A DNA stretch of 64,000 nt from Xiphophorus maculatus. Lineage: Eukaryota > Chordata > Actinopteri > Cyprinodontiformes > Poeciliidae. The stretch lies in contig NC_036459.1 in NCBI RefSeq assembly GCF_002775205.1, positions 5,091,466 to 5,155,465 of the forward strand. Direction: 5' to 3'. The notes under the pieces are model-generated. The model saw only the letters and a program-made list of their open reading frames with translations, was not told where the DNA came from and made no database searches. The stretch's first letter is position 1. Each line of letters starts with the position of its first letter. The position numbers and the translations under genes are program-made. This document shows, piece by piece, positions 60,001-64,000 of the stretch.

Positions 60001-63000
60001 TATACTATGACGTTGAAAATGTCCAAAAAAATGACATGCTATAGTATGATGTTGAAAATGTCCAAAAAATGACATGCTATACTATGACGTCGAAAATGTA
60101 AAAAAAAAAAATGACATCATAGTATACTATGATGTCGAAAATGTCAAAGAAAATGACATGCTATACTATGACGTCGAAAATGTAAAAAAAAATGACATGC
60201 TATACTATGACGTCGAAAATGTAAAAAAAAATGACATGCTATACTATGACGTCGAAAATGTAAAAAAAAATGACATGCTATACTATAACGTCGAAAATGT
60301 CCAAAAAATGACATGCTATACTATGACGTCGAAAATGTAAAAAAAAATGACATGCTACACTATGACGTCGAAAATGTCCAAAAAAATGACATGCTATATA
60401 CTATGACGTCGAAAATGTCCGAAAAATGACATGCTATACTATGACGTCGAAAATGTCCAAAAAAATGACATGCTATACTATGACGTCAAAAATGTCCAAA
60501 AAAATGACATGCTATACTATGACGTCGAAAATGTCCATAAAATGACATGCTATACTATGACGTCGAAAATGTCAAAAAAATGACATGCTATACTATGACG
60601 TCGAAAATGTAAAAAAAATGACATGCTGAATATGATGACGTCGAAAATGTCCAAAAAAAATGACATGCAATATACTATGACGTCGAAAATGTCCATAAAA
60701 TGACATGCTATACTATGACGTCGAAAATGTCAAAAAAAATGATATGCTATACTATGATGTCAAAAATGTCCATAAAAATGACATGCTATACTATGACGTC
60801 GAAAATCTCCAAAAAAATGACATGCTATACTATGACGTCGAAAATGTAAAAAAAATGACATGCTGAATATGATGACGTCGAAAATGTCCAAAAAAAATGA
60901 CATGCAATATACTATGACGTCGAAAATGTCCAAAAAGTGACATGCTATACTATGACGTCGAAAATGTCCAAAAAATGACATGCTATACTACGACGTCGAA
61001 AATGTAAAAAAAAAAAGTGACATGCTATAATGTCAAAAATGTCCAAAAAATGATATGCTATACTATGACGTCAAAAATGTCCAAAAAAATGACATGCTAT
61101 ACTATGATGTCAAAAATGTCCAAAAAATGACATGCTATACTATGACGTCGAAAATGTAAAAAAAAAATGACATGCTATACTATGACGTCGAAAATGTCAA
61201 AAAAAATGACATGCTATACTATGACGTCGAAAATGTCCAAAAAAATGACGTTATACTATGACGTCAAAAATGTCCAAAAAAAATGACATGCTATACTATG
61301 ACATCGAAAATGTCAAAAAAATGACATGCTATACTATGATGTCGAAAATGTCCAAAAAGTGACATGCTATACTATGACGTCAAAAATGTCCAAAAAAATG
61401 ACATGCTATACTATGACGTCGAAAATGTCAAAAAAAATGACATGCTATACTATGACGTTGAAAATGTCCAAAAAAATGACATGCTATACTATGACGTCGA
61501 AAATGTAAAAAAAAAAAGTGACATGCTATAGTATGATGTTGAAAATGTCCAAAAAATGACATGCTATACTATGACGTCAAAAATGTCCAAAAAAAATGAC
61601 ATGCTATACTATGACGTCGAAAATCTCCAAAAAAATGACATGCTATACTATGACGTCGAAAATGTAAAAAAAATGACATGCTGAATATGATGACGTCGAA
61701 AATGTCCAAAAAAAATGACATGCAATATACTATGACGTCGAAAATGTCCAAAAAGTGACATGCTATACTACGACGTCGAAAATGTAAAAAAAAAAAGTGA
61801 CATGCTATAATGTCAAAAATGTCCAAAAAATGATATGCTATACTATGACATCGAAAATGTCCAAAAAAATGACATGCTATACTATGATGTCAAAAATGTC
61901 CAAAAAATGACATGCTATACTATGACGTCGAAAATGTCAAAAAAAAATGACATGCTATACTATGACGTCGAAAATGTAAAAAAAAATGACATGCTATACT
62001 ATGACGTCGAAAATGTAAAAAAAAATGACATGCTATACTATGACGTCAAAAATTTCCAAAAAAATGACGTTATACTATGACGTCAAAAATGTCCAAAAAA
62101 AATGACATGCTATACTATGACATCGAAAATGTCCAAAAAATGACATGCTATACTATGATGTCGAAAATGTCCAAAAAGTGACATGCTATACTATGACGTC
62201 AAAAATGTCCAAAAAAATGACATGCTATACTATGACGTCAAAAATGTCCAAAAAAGTGACATGCTATAGTATGATGTTGAAAATGTCCAAAAAAATGACA
62301 TGCTATACTATGACGTTGAAAATGTCCAAAAAAATGACATGCTATACTATGACGTCGAAAATGTAAAAAAAAAAAGTGACATGCTATAGTATGATGTTAA
62401 AAATGTCCAAAAAATGACATGCTATACTATGACGTCGAAAATGTAAAAAAAAAAATGACATCATAGTATACTATCATCTATCATAGTATACTATGATGTC
62501 GAAAATGTCAAAGAAAATGACATGCTATACTATGACGTCGAAAATGTAAAAAAAAATGACATGCTATACTATGACGTCGAAAATGTCCGAAAAATGACAA
62601 GCTATACTATGACGTCGAAAATGTCCAAAAAAATGACATGCTATACTATGACGTCGAAAATGTCCAAAAAATGACATGCTATATACTATGACGTCGAAAA
62701 TGTCCAAAAAAATGACATGCTATATACTATGACGTCGAAAATGTCCAAAAAATGACATGCTATATACTATGACGTCAAAAATGTCCAAAAAAAATGACAT
62801 GCTATACTATGATGTCAAAAATGTCCATAAAAATGACATGCTGTACTATGACATCGAAAATGTCCAAAAAGTGACATGCTATACTACGACGTCGAAAATG
62901 TAAAAAAAAAAAGTGACATGCTATAATGTCAAAAATGTCCAAAAAATGATATGCTATACTATGACGTCGAAAATGTCCAAAAAAATGACATGCTATACTA

Positions 63001-64000
63001 TGATGTCAAAAATGTCCAAAAAATGACATGCTATACTATGACGTCGAAAATGTCAAAAAAAATGACATGCTATACTATGACGTCGAAAATGTCAAAAAAA
63101 AATGACATGCTATACTATGACGTCAAAAATGTCCAAAAAAATGACATGCTATACTATGACGTCAAAAATGTCCAAAAAAGTGACATGCTATAGTATGATG
63201 TTGAAAATGTCCAAAAAAATGACATGCTATACTATGACGTCGAAAATGTAAAAAAAAAATGACATCATAGTATACTATCATCTATCATAGTATACTATGA
63301 TGTCGAAAATGTCAAAGAAAATGACATGCTATACTATGACGTCGAAAATGTAAAAAAAAATGACATGCTATACTATGACGTCGAAAATGTCCAAAAAAAT
63401 GACATGCTATATACTATGACGTCGAAAATGTCCAAAAAAATGACATGCTATACTATCACGTCGAAAATGTCCAAAAAATGACATGCTATACTATGACGTC
63501 AAAAATGTCAAAAAAATGACATGCTACACTATGACGTCGAAAATGTAAAAAAAAAAATGACATCATAGTATACTATGATGTCGAAAATGTCAAAGAAAAT
63601 GACATGCTATACTATGACGTCGAAAATGTAAAAAAAAATGACATGCTATACTATGACGTCGAAAACGTCCGAAAAATGACAAGCTATACTATGACGTCGA
63701 AAATGTCCAAAAAAATGACATGCTATATACTATGACGTCGAAAATGTCCATAAAAATGACATGCTATATACTATGACGTCGAAAATGTCCAAAAAAATGA
63801 CATGCTATATACTATGACGTCGAAAATGTCCAAAAAATGACATGCTATATACTATGACGTCAAAAATGTCCAAAAAAAATGACATGCTATACTATGATGT
63901 CAAAAATGTCCATAAAAATGACATGCTGTACTATGACATCGAAAATGTCCAAAAAATGATATGCTATACTATGATGTCAAAAATGTCCAAAAAAATGACA
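57069..64000 (+). repeat. Satellite right arm, forward orientation, with higher-order structure
   Basis: All main units here are in the forward orientation. Marker variants recur in the same order: a GTCCGAAAAATGACAAGC unit, a shortened unit (TGACACTATGACG), then a palindromic unit. The stretch from about 58,640 to 59,245 repeats at 59,606 to 60,211 with a constant 966 bp offset. Other offsets (about 737, 819 and 1116 bp) link further segments. This indicates repeated segmental unequal exchange rather than simple slippage. Confidence 0.9.
57715..57738. repeat. 24 bp perfect palindrome inside the satellite (one of several copies)
   Basis: A perfect inverted repeat: GACATCATAGTA followed by its reverse complement TACTATGATGTC. 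The same palindrome occurs at 58371, 59147, 59494, 60113 and 63559; extended double forms lie at 62457-62500 and 63261-63304. Each follows a long A run and precedes a unit with GTCAAAGAAAATG, so one ancestral event spread by duplication. Confidence 0.9.

Larger units (their letters stand above)
55019..64000. repeat. Large tandem satellite array, about 38-40 bp unit, in a mest intron
   Basis: Continuous tandem repeat running off the window end, more than 8.9 kb and roughly 230 units. On the + strand of the right part the unit reads TGACATGCTATACTATGACG followed by TCGAAAATGTCC and a run of 5-12 A. Length varies mainly in the A run. Frequent variants: TCG or TCA after GAC, GATGTC for GACGTC, ATATAC for ATAC, and GTAAA for GTCCAAA. 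GACAT and ATGTC near the unit edges form a short internal inverted repeat. Each typical unit holds two CpGs. It lies upstream (in mest orientation) of the exon ending at 54926, so it is most simply an intronic satellite. Occasional open frames through it come from 39 nt units (13 codons), not from a gene. Confidence 0.97.

Noticed and set aside
55598..63193. Long repetitive open frames in the satellite (MLYYDVENVQK repeats on both strands)
   Set aside because: Units of about 39 nt keep a frame open by being 13 codons long. Frames shift wherever the A run changes length, both strands and both arms behave alike, and no start context, splice sites or domain exist.
55019..64000. CRISPR-like array
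   Set aside because: Units are contiguous with no unique spacers, in a vertebrate gene context.

Overview
The window is AT-rich vertebrate DNA with long introns carrying GT/AG splice sites. It is almost certainly from a teleost fish: the repeats are fish-type (L2-like LINE tails, Tc1/mariner relics, hAT relics) and the proteins resemble vertebrate orthologues. Family assignments come from reading translations against remembered family features; no database search was run.

Layout. (1) About 35-40,092 (+): the 3' two-thirds of a collagen VII gene (col7a1), 85 recognisable exons. They encode the end of a von Willebrand A domain, a first triple-helical block of about 651 residues, a non-collagenous hinge of about 537 residues (the human hinge is about 39), a second helix block of about 445 residues, and a C-terminal NC2 with a Kunitz domain. 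(2) 43,382-43,852 (+): an intronless coding exon for a urocortin prepropeptide. It has a urocortin-3-type mature peptide but sits in the position that UCN2 holds downstream of COL7A1 in mammals. (3) 46,544-53,393 (+): complete copg2 (coatomer gamma-2), 24 coding exons. (4) 53,887-54,926 (-): the last six coding exons of mest, an alpha/beta hydrolase, tail-to-tail with copg2 as in mammals. (5) About 55,019 to the window end: more than 8.9 kb of a roughly 38-40 bp tandem repeat, apparently inside a mest intron. The array reverses orientation near 57,069 and contains higher-order duplications, one with a 966 bp offset.

The genes are not an operon and act in different processes: skin anchoring-fibril collagen, CRF-family hormone, COPI vesicle coat, and an ER hydrolase-like protein. 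Their order is informative because it joins two conserved vertebrate neighbourhoods (COL7A1-UCN2 and COPG2-MEST). The most unusual items are the enlarged col7a1 hinge and the large inverted satellite in mest. The hinge contains a long charged helix encoded by one GA-rich exon, N-glycosylation sequons, an acidic tyrosine cluster and furin-like sites. No bacterial features, CRISPR arrays, rRNA or convincing intact tRNA genes were seen.
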